Below are positions 46,532 to 55,577 of a DNA stretch of 64,000 nucleotides, one piece after another. Origin of the DNA: an uncultured Selenomonadales bacterium. GTDB lineage: Bacteria > Bacillota > Negativicutes > Selenomonadales > Selenomonadaceae. The notes beneath the pieces are model-generated. The model saw nothing but the letters and a program-made list of their open reading frames with translations, had not been told where the DNA came from and searched no databases. The stretch's first letter is position 1; each line of letters begins with the position of its first letter. Both the position numbers and the translations under genes were made by a program. The stretch lies in the NCBI GenBank assembly GCA_900315155.1, contig OMYB01000010.1, positions 21,252 through 85,251 of the forward strand. The letters are read 5' to 3'.

Positions 46532-47733
46532 TGAAAAAAATATTATTTATCGTTCCACAGGTTGTGTATCCAGCAACTGATGGAGGAAAACAAGCCATAT
46601 ATCAGAGATTACAGAGGATTAGTGAAATATATGAGACATATATTGTAATGGTAAATGTCGAAAATAAAAAAGTTGACCTAGATTTGATGAGGAAGAAATT
46701 CCCTCATGCAAAAAAGATTTATGTCCTTAAACGACTTGTGAGAGTAGTAAACGGATCCTCCTTATTGGGAAAGATATCTGAAGGTATAAAATGGTTGATT
46801 TCCGGAAAGGACTCTGGCTCAAGGATATATTGTCAGATGGATTATAGTTCTAAAGTTGATGAACTTATATATAATGAGAAAATAGATACCATATGCTATG
46901 ACTCTCCCTATACGGTTAGTATGCTCGATTATAAAAAGTTAAAAACCGATGGAATACGACAGGTTTGTGTATTCCATAATGTAGAACATAAATTTTTTAG
47001 AGATACGCATAAGGGAAATGGCATAACAAAATTAGTTTGGAATTTAGAAACTAACCGCATAAAATTACTAGAGCATACTATACTTAATGCAATGGATAGT
47101 AATGTATTTATTGCATTAAGTGACTATCTTTATTTCAAGAAAATAGAAGCAGATGCTTCTTTGGAGTACATTCCTCCTCTCATGAAACAAAAGAAAAGAG
47201 TATGGGAACTTACAGATAGTAACTATATTTTATTTCCCGGATCACTGCTTTTTGGCCCTAATATGAGTGGCATAAAATGGTTCTATAATAATGTATTTAA
47301 AGAAATTATTAAGGAGCATAACATTAAGCTCTATATTACAGGGAAATATAGCTCAGTTATTAAGAAAGAAATAGACTCATGGAATAATGTTCGTCTAACG
47401 GGATTTGTATCAGATGAGGAAATGGCGAAGCTCTATCAAGAATGCTTATTTACTGTATCTCCAATCTTTGATGGTTCAGGCATAAAAATGAAACTGTTGG
47501 ATATCATGTCGTATGGTGTTCCAGTAATTGCGTCAGAAGCTAGTGTTGAGGGACTGGAAAAAAATGACTTTCTACCCGTAGCTAAGGATGCTGTTGAATT
47601 TCAGTCCTTTGTACGTGAGTTGTTAACGAATTCACAAAAGAGGGTTTCTCTTAGTGATAAGGAGTATGAATTTTTTTACAAAGTGTATGCTTCGGATAAT
47701 ACCCTGAAGAAATGGGTACGAGCATTATCATGA
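46531..47733 (+). CDS. Glycosyltransferase family 4
   Basis: A 400-residue GT-B protein. N-terminus KILFIVPQVVYPATDGGKQA (about residues 2-21), acceptor part VCVFHNVEHKFFRD (about 149-162), and donor-site segment PIFDGSGIKMKLLDIMSYGV followed by PVIASEASVEGL (about 311-342). AT-rich like the two genes before it and coupled to the Wzy-like gene. It probably adds one sugar of the repeat unit; neither donor nor acceptor can be read from the sequence. Confidence 0.8.
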   Translation: MKKILFIVPQVVYPATDGGKQAIYQRLQRISEIYETYIVMVNVENKKVDLDLMRKKFPHAKKIYVLKRLVRVVNGSSLLGKISEGIKWLISGKDSGSRIYCQMDYSSKVDELIYNEKIDTICYDSPYTVSMLDYKKLKTDGIRQVCVFHNVEHKFFRDTHKGNGITKLVWNLETNRIKLLEHTILNAMDSNVFIALSDYLYFKKIEADASLEYIPPLMKQKKRVWELTDSNYILFPGSLLFGPNMSGIKWFYNNVFKEIIKEHNIKLYITGKYSSVIKKEIDSWNNVRLTGFVSDEEMAKLYQECLFTVSPIFDGSGIKMKLLDIMSYGVPVIASEASVEGLEKNDFLPVAKDAVEFQSFVRELLTNSQKRVSLSDKEYEFFYKVYASDNTLKKWVRALS

Positions 47734-47793
47734 AAAATTGTTTCGACGGTTGAGCCCCCAATATTTCAACATATCAAGGAGGATTTAATCAGT

Positions 47794-49197
47794 ATGCCGA
47801 TTTCTACAACAGCGTTTGGTACCTACGATATCCGGGGGATTTACCCAGATACGCTCAGTGAGGAGCTTGCTTACCGCATTGGCAGAGCGTTTCCAGGCAT
47901 CTTCGGCGCGCGGCGGGTGGCTGTGGGGCATGATATCCGCTTGTCTGGGCCGTCGCTGCAGGAGGCGCTGGTGCGCGGTTTGACGGAGAGTGGTTGCGAT
48001 GTGGTGGATATTGGCATGTGCGGGACGGAGATGATTTATTTTGCCGTGGGGCAGTATTATCTCGACGGCGGCATCATGATCACGGCGAGCCACAACCCGA
48101 AAGAATACAACGGCATGAAGTTCGTCAGGGAAGGGGCTAGGCCTATTTCCAACGATAATGGGCTGGTGGAGCTCAGGGAGGCAGTGGAGATGTGGGGGAG
48201 TGAAGGGGTGACGGGAGCGACGACCCTCTCAGTCGCCTGCGGCGACAGCTCCCCCAGAGGGGGAGCCAAGGGTGGTGTGGAGCACCGCGACATCACGGAC
48301 GAGTATGTACAGTACATCCTCTCGTATGTGGACATGTCGCAGTTGCGCCCCTACCGCATCGTCTGCAACACGGGCAACGGCGCGGCAGGCCCCATCCTCC
48401 GCGCGATGGAGCGGTTTTTGCCTTTGGATATCGTGATGGTGAATGAGGTGCCGGATGGGGCGTTCCCGAATGGCGTGCCGAATCCGCTGCTGCCGGAGAA
48501 TCGTGAGGCCACGGCGCGTGTTGTGCGTGAGACGGGGGCGGATATGGGGGTCGCGTGGGACGGCGATTTTGACCGCTGCTTCGTTTTCGATGAGAACGGT
48601 ACGTGCATTGAGGGCTACTACCTCGTCGGTTTCCTCGCGCAGGCTTTCCTCGCGAAGCATCCGGGGGAGCGCATCATCCACGACCCACGCCTCACGTGGA
48701 ACACGCGCGAGGTGGTTACGGCATACGGCGGTGAGCCCGTCCTGAGCCGCAGCGGGCATGCCTTTATCAAGGCGAAGATGCGCGAGGAGAACGCGATCTA
48801 CGGCGGAGAGATGAGCTCGCACCATTATTTCCGCGATTTCTGGTACTGCGACAGCGGCATGATTCCCTGGCTGCTGGTCGTGGAGTTGCTCTCGCAGTCG
48901 GGCGGGAAATCCCTTTCGCAGCTCATGAAGGAGCGCATGGAGCGGTTCCCCATCTCCGGCGAGATCAACAGCAAGGTGAAGGATGCCGACGACGTTCTTG
49001 CCCGTGTCGAGGAGCGATACGGCAGGGAGGGAGAGGTTACCCGCGTGGATGGCCTTTCCATCGCGTTCCCGACCTGGCGGTTCAGCCTGCGGCGGTCGAA
49101 TACGGAGCCGGTCATCCGCCTGAACGTCGAGACGCGCGGCGACCGGGCCCTTTGCGAGGAGAAAACGCAGGAACTCCTCGCCATCATCCGCGCGTGA
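47794..49197 (+). CDS. Phosphomannomutase/phosphoglucomutase with a repeat-encoded insert
   Basis: A 467-residue ManB/AlgC-type mutase interconverting mannose-6-P and mannose-1-P (or the glucose pair). Active-site serine loop MITASHNPKEYNGMKF (about residues 94-109), metal loop DGDFDRCFVF (about 252-261), sugar-binding GGEMSSHHYF (about 335-344), and phosphate-binding RRSNTEPVIRLNVE (about 433-446). Residues about 140-160 (TGATTLSVACGDSSPRGGAK) are encoded by a dispersed palindromic repeat in frame, between domains 1 and 2. Pairs with ManC downstream for GDP-mannose. Confidence 0.88.
   Translation: MPISTTAFGTYDIRGIYPDTLSEELAYRIGRAFPGIFGARRVAVGHDIRLSGPSLQEALVRGLTESGCDVVDIGMCGTEMIYFAVGQYYLDGGIMITASHNPKEYNGMKFVREGARPISNDNGLVELREAVEMWGSEGVTGATTLSVACGDSSPRGGAKGGVEHRDITDEYVQYILSYVDMSQLRPYRIVCNTGNGAAGPILRAMERFLPLDIVMVNEVPDGAFPNGVPNPLLPENREATARVVRETGADMGVAWDGDFDRCFVFDENGTCIEGYYLVGFLAQAFLAKHPGERIIHDPRLTWNTREVVTAYGGEPVLSRSGHAFIKAKMREENAIYGGEMSSHHYFRDFWYCDSGMIPWLLVVELLSQSGGKSLSQLMKERMERFPISGEINSKVKDADDVLARVEERYGREGEVTRVDGLSIAFPTWRFSLRRSNTEPVIRLNVETRGDRALCEEKTQELLAIIRA
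48219..48267 (+). repeat. Palindromic repeat inserted in frame in the mutase gene
   Basis: GACGACCCTCTCAGTCGCCT through GGGGGAGCC, with palindromes GTCGCCTGCGGCGAC and CTCCCCCAGAGGGGGAG. The same element is intergenic elsewhere in the window. Confidence 0.92.
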
Positions 49198-49285
49198 CGC
49201 AGGACACGCAGAACCAGACCATTTTTCCATAGGAGGCCTCCCGCCGCGATTGGGCGAGGGGCATCCTGTGTTTAGGAGGAAAGTT

Positions 49286-50746
49286 ATGAAAGTCATCATT
49301 ATGGCGGGCGGCGGCGGCTCGCGTCTTTTCCCGATGTCGCGCAAAGCCTACCCGAAACAGTTCCTCGCGCTCGAGGACGACCGCTCCATGATCGCCCACA
49401 CGGTCGCGCGCTACCTGCCGCTCGTCGACGCGTCAGATATCGTCATCGTCACAAACGGCAGCTACCGCTACCACGTCGAGAATGAGCTCGCCGAGTGCCA
49501 CGCCGAGGCCGCGCACCTTGTCCTGGAGCCCGTCGGCCGTAACACGGCGCCCGCGATTTCCCTTTCCGTCGCCTACTGCGTGGAGAAGCTGGGCGCCGAC
49601 CCCGATGAGCCCATCCTCGTCGCTGCGGCCGACCACATCATCCGACCGCAGGAGGCCTTTGAGGCGTGCGTCACCCAGGCAGCCTGCGTTGCCGAGCAGG
49701 GCGCCTTTGTCACGTTCGGCATTCCTGCGAAGGAGCCCCAGACCGGCTATGGCTACATCGAGGCAGGGGAGTTTATCCCAGACGCAGCCAGCCCGGCGGA
49801 CGGCGCAGCACCGAGCGGGGAGGGCGCCCACGCCGGAGCCAGCGGTGCTCCCTCGGATGGGGCACCTACCGGCTCCTATGTCGTCCGCTCGTTCCGCGAA
49901 AAGCCCGACCTCGAGACCGCGAAAAAATACGTGGCCGCTGGCAACTACTACTGGAACTCCGGCATGTTCGCCTTTACGCCTGACACGCTGCAGGGCGAGA
50001 TCCAGGCCTACGAGCCCGCCATCGCCGCCATTCTCGCGAACGGCTACGACGCCGCTGTCGAGCATTTTGCCGACATGCCGGACATCTCCATCGACTACGC
50101 CGTCGCCGAGCGCAGCCAGCGCGTCCGCATGGTGCCGCTCACCTGCTACTGGAACGACATCGGCTCCTGGGACGCCATGTACGACATCCTCCCGAAAGAC
50201 GAGAAAGGCAACGCCACGCGCGGCGACATCCTGCCGCTCGACTGCCACGACTCCCTCTTTATCGGGCGCGACCGCCTCATCGCCGGCATCGGCCTCGATG
50301 ACCTCCTCGTCGTGGAGACCGACGACGTCGTCCTCATCGCCCGGCGCGGCGAGTCGCAAAAGGTCAAGGACATCGTGAACCGCCTGAAAAAGCTCGGCCG
50401 CAAAGAAGCCGTCGAGCATACGACGGTTTACCATGCGTGGGGGACCTCGCAGATCATCGGCCGGGGCAAGGGCTATCTCATGAAGAAAGTCCGCGTCCAG
50501 CCCGGCAAGTCCCTCACGAAGCAGATGCACTACCACCGCAGCGAGCACTGGGTATTCCTTCGCGGCACCGCCCGCGTCACGAAAGGCGAGGAAACCATCA
50601 TGCTCCACGAAGGCGAATCCATCTTCATCCCACAGACCGTCCTCCACCAAATCGCCAACCCCGGCCGCATCCAGCTGGAGTTCATCGAAATCCAGAACGG
50701 CATCTACATCGGGGAAGACGACATCGAACGGTACCCGGATAAATAA
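49286..50746 (+). CDS. manC: Mannose-1-phosphate guanylyltransferase / mannose-6-phosphate isomerase (ManC type)
   Basis: A 486-residue bifunctional enzyme forming GDP-mannose. Guanylyltransferase domain: IIMAGGGGSRLFPMSRKAYP (residues about 3-22), EPVGRNTAPAISLSVAYCVE (about 76-95), FREKPDLETAKKYV, NYYWNSGMFAF (about 218-240). C-terminal cupin-type isomerase domain with KSLTKQMHYHRSEHW (about 410-424). Residues about 168-200 are an Ala/Gly/Pro/Ser-rich insert not expected in the family and possibly derived from a decayed repeat. The start at 49286 follows AGGAGGAAAG. It follows the mutase by 88 bases; the pathway uses mannose-1-P from it. Confidence 0.92.
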   Translation: MKVIIMAGGGGSRLFPMSRKAYPKQFLALEDDRSMIAHTVARYLPLVDASDIVIVTNGSYRYHVENELAECHAEAAHLVLEPVGRNTAPAISLSVAYCVEKLGADPDEPILVAAADHIIRPQEAFEACVTQAACVAEQGAFVTFGIPAKEPQTGYGYIEAGEFIPDAASPADGAAPSGEGAHAGASGAPSDGAPTGSYVVRSFREKPDLETAKKYVAAGNYYWNSGMFAFTPDTLQGEIQAYEPAIAAILANGYDAAVEHFADMPDISIDYAVAERSQRVRMVPLTCYWNDIGSWDAMYDILPKDEKGNATRGDILPLDCHDSLFIGRDRLIAGIGLDDLLVVETDDVVLIARRGESQKVKDIVNRLKKLGRKEAVEHTTVYHAWGTSQIIGRGKGYLMKKVRVQPGKSLTKQMHYHRSEHWVFLRGTARVTKGEETIMLHEGESIFIPQTVLHQIANPGRIQLEFIEIQNGIYIGEDDIERYPDK

Positions 50747-50810
50747 CACACGGTCACCGAGAAGGTATCCAGCGTGGTGTGGGAGAGCGGCAGGCGGGAG
50801 CAGTCCAGGT

Positions 50811-51090
50811 GACGACCCTCTCCGCCTCGCTGGCGTTCGGCACCTCCCCCATAGGGGAGACTGGGTGGGTGCCGGTCTCAAAGGCTCCCCCTTTGGGGGA
50901 GCTGTCAGCGTCAGCTGACTGAGAGGGTCGTCACTCCAGCACGGACTGAGAGGGCGATAACCCTCCTCGCAACAGGGGACGACCCTCTCCGCCTCGCTGC
51001 CGCTCGGCACCTCCCCCATAGGGAGGCTGGGTTGGTGCCGGTCTGGGGATGTGCCTGCGGATGGCCATGGGAGCCGATGTCTCTTGCACG
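50811..51090. repeat. Cluster of palindromic repeats in both orientations
   Basis: A direct copy at 50811-50872 (GACGACCCTCTCCGCCTCGC ... CCCATAGGGGAGACTGG), an inverted copy at 50882-50955 (GGCTCCCCCTTTGGGGGAGC ... ACTGAGAGGGTCGTCACTCC), and another direct copy at 50979-51030. A flank (GTCTGGGGATGTGCCTGCGG ... GGGAGCCGATGTCTC) recurs near 62.9 kb. Confidence 0.88.
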
Positions 51091-51139
51091 TTCTATGCCC
51101 TCATGTTTTTTCTCGTCGAGACAGAGGGCTCTCCATGCG

Positions 51140-51392
51140 TTATTGCCTTTTCCAGACTTTCCCGATGAGCATTTTGCCACCCTTGGCGAGGAGGGTGGCT
51201 TCGCTCATGTGGAGGAGGCGCTGGTAGTAGAGGGGCCAGTACCAGTTATTGTAGAGGCTCTGGATGAGGAATGGCGGGATGATGAGGCCGTAGATGCCCC
51301 ATCCGGCGCGGAGGGCTCGATGACAAAGCTTTCCTTTATGAGTTGCAGCAGGGGGATGCCGACCGCGATAAAGGCGGCGAGGCCGATGCCCC
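51140..51392 (-). pseudogene. Possible decayed membrane-protein fragment
   Basis: Reading the minus strand, one frame gives a hydrophobic stretch GIGLAAFIAVGIPLLQLIKE (about 51325-51390) and then, after a frame change, GIYGLIIPPFLIQSLYNNWY and QRLLHMSEATLLAKGGKMLI, ending in a stop near 51140. Neither has a full-length frame or ribosome-binding site. I take it as the remains of a small membrane protein gene; I do not recognise the family. Confidence 0.3.
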
Positions 51393-51398
51393 CTCATA

Positions 51399-51426
51399 TT
51401 GACATCTTTATCTCATGTGATAAAAT
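51399..51426 (+). promoter_or_regulatory. Promoter of the pyruvyltransferase/flippase unit
   Basis: TTGACA (51399-51404), 16 bp, TAAAAT (51421-51426); a second TATAAT lies at 51432-51437. It is about 95 bases before the start codon. Confidence 0.6.
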
Positions 51427-51520
51427 GTTTCTATAATGTTGATTTTTCGGATAGGGGCAGGGTATGCGCATTGGCGTAAAGCGTGGCCTGCCGTATTTTT
51501 ACAGGATACTGGGAGTTTTT

Positions 51521-52681
51521 ATGCGTATTGGAGTCGTGACGTATTATTGGGCGCAGGATAACTATGGACAGCTGCTGCAGGCGTATGCGCTGCAGCGGTA
51601 TCTGCGTGAGGCGGGGCATGAGGCTTTTGTGATCCGCTATCGGCGGGATGGCGACTACATCCGGACGCCGTTTTTGCTGCGTGTGTGCAAGGCGCTGAAC
51701 CCGGTAAAGCTGTACAACTATCTCGCGGGGCGCTGGCGGCAGCGGCGCGCAGAGCAGGATTTGGCGGCGCATCCACGTGGCTTCGATGAATTCCGCGCGC
51801 GCTATTTGCAGTTTTCGCCGCGTGAGTACAGCAGCTGGACGGAGCTGCAGGCGGACCCGCCCGAGGCAGATGCCTACATCGTGGGCAGTGACCAGATGTG
51901 GAACTTTGGCGGGGAACAGGCGGAGCTGCGCCGGGTGAGGCGCCTCGTGCATGCCAATTTCCTCGATTTTGGCGCGCCCGAGGTGCATCGCCTGAGCTAC
52001 GCCGCGAGCTGGTCGGTGCAGTCGCTGCGCCCCGAGCTGATCGAGGAAATCCGGCCGCTCCTGGCGAAGTTTGACTACGTTTCCGTGCGCGAGAAGAAGG
52101 GCGTGGAGCTCTGCGCGCAGTGCGGCCGCCCCGATGCGGAGTGGGTGCCGGACCCGACGTTCCTGCTGGAGCCCGAGCGCTACCGTGAGCTCTACCGGGC
52201 CGAGCACGTGCAGGTGCCCCAGCGGCCCTACCTGCTGCTCTATATGCTGGCGAACGGCTACTCGTTCCCAGTAGAGAAAGCGTACGAATGGGCCGAGGCG
52301 CACGGCATGGACGTCGTCTTCGTCACGGGCAACTCCGAGCTCACGTCAAAGGCCGCGTACCTCACCATCCCCGAATGGCTTGGCTACGTCGACGGCGCGG
52401 CCGCCGTGCTCACGAACTCGTTCCACTGCGCCGTGTTCGCCACCCAGTTCCGCCGCCCCTTTGGCGTCGTGCCGCTCACCGGCCCCAACGCCGGCATGAA
52501 CAGTCGCATGGAGGCCCTGTTCCAACTCACCGGCCAGCCCGAGCGCTACGTGCGCACGCCAAAGGACCTCACCTGGCTCGAGCAGGCGACAGAGCCGGAG
52601 TACAGCTTTGACAAAGGCCAGTTCGCAAGGGTGCTGGCGGGGCTGGCTGACCAGAAAAACGTGGAGGCCGATAAGGCATGA
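51521..52681 (+). CDS. Polysaccharide pyruvyl transferase family protein
   Basis: A 386-residue member of the CsaB/PssM-like family, which adds pyruvate ketals from PEP to sugars. N-terminus MRIGVVTYYWAQDNYGQLLQ (residues 1-20), IVGSDQMWNFGG (about 117-128), YAASWSV (about 161-167), VLTNSFHCAVFATQFRRPF (about 291-309). The family-defining TxSFHxxxFA segment is intact. The start at 51521 is chosen because the upstream ATG at 51464 begins with an unrelated tail. The stop overlaps the flippase start (ATGA). A pyruvylated sugar in the glycan is inferred. Confidence 0.87.
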   Translation: MRIGVVTYYWAQDNYGQLLQAYALQRYLREAGHEAFVIRYRRDGDYIRTPFLLRVCKALNPVKLYNYLAGRWRQRRAEQDLAAHPRGFDEFRARYLQFSPREYSSWTELQADPPEADAYIVGSDQMWNFGGEQAELRRVRRLVHANFLDFGAPEVHRLSYAASWSVQSLRPELIEEIRPLLAKFDYVSVREKKGVELCAQCGRPDAEWVPDPTFLLEPERYRELYRAEHVQVPQRPYLLLYMLANGYSFPVEKAYEWAEAHGMDVVFVTGNSELTSKAAYLTIPEWLGYVDGAAAVLTNSFHCAVFATQFRRPFGVVPLTGPNAGMNSRMEALFQLTGQPERYVRTPKDLTWLEQATEPEYSFDKGQFARVLAGLADQKNVEADKA

Positions 52682-54810
52682 GAAACCAGCGGAAATGGGG
52701 CGCGGCGCTTTCCTATGTGAATATCTGCGCAACGCTGGCCGTAGGGCTGCTCTACACGCCGGTCATGCTGCGGCTGCTCGGGCAGTCGGAGTACGGCCTG
52801 TATGCCCTGATTGGCTCGTTTGCGGGCTATCTCGGCGTATTGGACCTCGGCCTCGGCAATACCATCGTGCGCTACACGGCGCGAAACCGGGCGGTAGGCA
52901 CGTCCGAGCGCGAGGCTGAGCTCAATGGACTTTTCCTCGTGCTCTACTCGGGCATCGGGCTGCTGACCGTCATCGTGGGCGGCATCATGTACAGCCAGAT
53001 GGAAACCCTGTTTGGCGCAACGCTGGACGCAGGCGAAATGGCGCGGGCACGCATCATGATGCTCCTGCTGATCGGCAACTTCGCGTTTACGTTCCCGCTG
53101 AGCATCTTCGCATCCATCATGCAGGCCTACGAGCGGTTCATCTTTCTGCGCGTGGTAAACATCCTGCGCGTCCTGCTCAACCCCTGCATCGTACTGCCGC
53201 TGCTCCTCCTGGGCTACGGCTCCGTCATGATGGTCGTCGTGACCACCGTGCTAAACCTCGCCTGCCTGCTCACGAATGTCTGGTATGCGCGTCACTTCCT
53301 GCACGTCCGGTTCCGCTGGGGCAGGTTCGAGCGGCCTTTCCTGCGGGAGGTGGCGGTGTATTCGTTCTTTATTTTTCTCAATGCCATCATGGATAAGGTG
53401 TATTGGGGATCCGGGCAGTTTGTTCTCGGCATGGTATCGGGCACGATAGAGGTTGCTATCTATGCCGTGGCCATGCAGTTCATGATGATCTACATGCAGT
53501 TTTCGAGTGCCATTAGCGGTGTGTTGCTGCCTAAAGTCACCATGCTCGTCGCCGAGGGCACTGGACCGAAAGCGCTCACGGAGCTTTTTACGCGCGTCGG
53601 CCGCCTGCAGTATATCGTGGTGGCCTATATCCTTATCCTGTTTATACTGGTAGGGCGAGAGTTTATTACCCTGTGGGCCGGTGCAGACTATCTGGCGGCA
53701 TATCCGATAGTCGTTCTGCTCATGGCCGCGTTGTTTATTGCCCTGGTGCAAAATACGGGCATCGCCATCCTGCAGGCCGAGAACCGTAACCGTTACCGCA
53801 TGACGGCCTATACGATGGCGGCGGCACTGAGTTTTATCGTGAGTTTCCCCTTGGCGTCCCTGTGGGGTGGCTGGGGCTGTGCCGTGGCTACGGCGTTGGC
53901 GTTGTTTATCAGTACAGGTTTCGTGATGAACCGCTACTATCAGCGGGTTATCGGGCTGGATATCCCCGCATTCTGGCGCAGCCTGGCACACATGAGCATC
54001 GGGCCAGGGCTTCTGCTTTTTGGTGGCTGTCTGCTGCAGGCAGAGTCTGTCCATTCTTATAGCTGGCATCATTTTATATGGCAGGCAGTGGCCTATAGCG
54101 CGGCTTATGGACTGCTGCTGTATGGCCTGAGCTTAAATCAAGAAGAAAAGCAGCTTTTTCACAGCGCTGTCCTGCGGTTGCCGGGAGCGCGTTTTTGTCA
54201 GAGGCTATGGCGTTCTCGGAATGCAGATAGCATAGGAATCAAACTGGAAGGAGGCAAGTCGCTCATGCATGAGGAAATCTTACCGCGTATCCGTGGGATG
54301 GTGGCACAGACGGCGGCGCGTTGCACGGGTTGTACGGCCTGTGCCAATGTCTGCCCGCGCGGCGCTATCACGATGCAGGAGGGAGCCGAGGGCTTCCGTT
54401 ACCCATCGGTCGATGCGGCGCAGTGTGTGCAATGTGGCCTCTGCGACCGCACTTGCCCCTCGCTGGCTATGTATCCTGAAGCGTGGGCCTTTTGGCATGA
54501 GGATGAAGCGGTGCGCCAGTGCTCATCCTCTGGCGGTGCCTTTACGGCACTGGCTCAGTATGTACTGTCACGTGGTGGCAGCGCATTCGGCGCAGCTTTT
54601 GACTACGAGCATGACGGTCAGGTCCGTCACGTAGAAATAGAGGACGCAGCGGATTTATCTCAGCTGCAGACCAGTAAATACGCCGCCAGTACCCTTGGCG
54701 ACATCTATCAGAAGGTCTTGGCCAGGCTGAAAGAGGGAAAACTCGTGCTGTTCAGTGGCACGCCCTGCCAGACAGAAGGCCTTTTGTCTGCGGGGGGGGG
54801 TACATGCTAG
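52678..54810 (+). CDS. Wzx-like flippase fused in frame to the start of a FrhB-like protein
   Basis: A 710-codon frame. Residues 1 to about 515 form a MATE/PST-type flippase with about 12-14 helices (KWGAALSYVNICATLAVGLL, residues 6-25; PLSIFASIMQAYERF, about 140-154), very like the protein at 58238-59764. That homologue stops where this one continues: from about residue 530 (MHEEILPRIRGMVAQTAARC) a ferredoxin-like part begins, with cysteine clusters CTGCTACANVCP and CVQCGLCDRTCP. AAGGAGG and an ATG (54265) lie at the joint, so the second part was probably a separate gene and the flippase stop was lost. The frame ends early after a G9 tract (see 54265-55453). Confidence 0.8.
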   Translation: MRNQRKWGAALSYVNICATLAVGLLYTPVMLRLLGQSEYGLYALIGSFAGYLGVLDLGLGNTIVRYTARNRAVGTSEREAELNGLFLVLYSGIGLLTVIVGGIMYSQMETLFGATLDAGEMARARIMMLLLIGNFAFTFPLSIFASIMQAYERFIFLRVVNILRVLLNPCIVLPLLLLGYGSVMMVVVTTVLNLACLLTNVWYARHFLHVRFRWGRFERPFLREVAVYSFFIFLNAIMDKVYWGSGQFVLGMVSGTIEVAIYAVAMQFMMIYMQFSSAISGVLLPKVTMLVAEGTGPKALTELFTRVGRLQYIVVAYILILFILVGREFITLWAGADYLAAYPIVVLLMAALFIALVQNTGIAILQAENRNRYRMTAYTMAAALSFIVSFPLASLWGGWGCAVATALALFISTGFVMNRYYQRVIGLDIPAFWRSLAHMSIGPGLLLFGGCLLQAESVHSYSWHHFIWQAVAYSAAYGLLLYGLSLNQEEKQLFHSAVLRLPGARFCQRLWRSRNADSIGIKLEGGKSLMHEEILPRIRGMVAQTAARCTGCTACANVCPRGAITMQEGAEGFRYPSVDAAQCVQCGLCDRTCPSLAMYPEAWAFWHEDEAVRQCSSSGGAFTALAQYVLSRGGSAFGAAFDYEHDGQVRHVEIEDAADLSQLQTSKYAASTLGDIYQKVLARLKEGKLVLFSGTPCQTEGLLSAGGGTC

Positions 54811-55453
54811 GCAGAATTTAATCCTCGTCGATTTTATCTGTCACGGTGTCCCCTCACCCGGTGTATGGAGAGAGTATGTCAAAATTCGCATGAAAAATCG
54901 CCGCCTTCGGCGGATCTCGATGCGCAGACAAAACCTCTCCTGGGAGAGGTTTTGTCTGGAGCTGACTGACGACACCTCCAGACAATACCTCGCTCCCCTC
55001 GATAGGGATCCCTATCTCCAAGCCTTTCTGCAGGATATCATCCTGCGGCCGTCCTGCTACCAGTGCCCCCATCGGCGACTGGCGCGCAGCTCGGATTTCA
55101 CCCTCGCTGACTTTTGGGGCGTAGATCACGTCATGCCCGGCTGGAATGACCACCAGGGCACGAGTCTCGTCCTATGCCACAGTGAGCGGGCACGGGAGAT
55201 CATGGAGACCCTGCCGGGACGCAAGGAACGGGCACCGTTGGAAGAAGCGATCCGTTACAATCCAGCGTTGCTGCGTTCTCCTGTCTGTCCTGAGCATAAA
55301 AGAAAGGCATTTTTTACGGCCTATAACGAGAGCCCGGAGCACCTGCTAGAGCACCTGCATAAAGTCACCAGCCGACCGATGACGTACCGCGTATATCGGC
55401 GGGCCAGACATGTTGCCGGTTGTATCTTAAGGAGACTGCACCTGCGTCGCTGA
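54265..55453 (+). pseudogene. FrhB-like Fe-S protein interrupted at a G9 tract (possible phase-variable gene)
   Basis: Two frames together give one FrhB/FdhB C-terminal-type protein of about 395 residues, a family with two 4Fe-4S clusters often found in polysaccharide loci beside pyruvyl transferases. Part 1 (54265-54810) holds CTGCTACANVCP, CVQCGLCDRTCP and SSSGGAFTALAQYVLSRGG, up to FSGTPCQTEGLLSAGGG. Part 2 begins after the G-tract in the -1 frame with NLILVDFICHGVPSPGVWRE and ends near 55453 with CPHRRLARSSDFTLADFWGV. With eight G residues (54792-54799) instead of nine the two parts join perfectly. The start at 54265 has its own ribosome-binding site. The function is probably redox modification of a sugar or its pyruvate group (inference). 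Confidence 0.8.
54792..54800 (+). repeat. G9 homopolymer at the frameshift site
   Basis: Nine consecutive G residues exactly where the FrhB-like reading frame breaks; one base less restores the frame. Confidence 0.92.
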
Positions 55454-55577
55454 GTATAGCTGACGAGCACAGCACTTCATGGATGTACGGATATCGCTGC
55501 ATTTCATATGCGCACGATAGCCGTACCATGGAGGCTGTGTTTTTTTCGTGCGCGAATTTCAGAAAGGAATATTTCGC

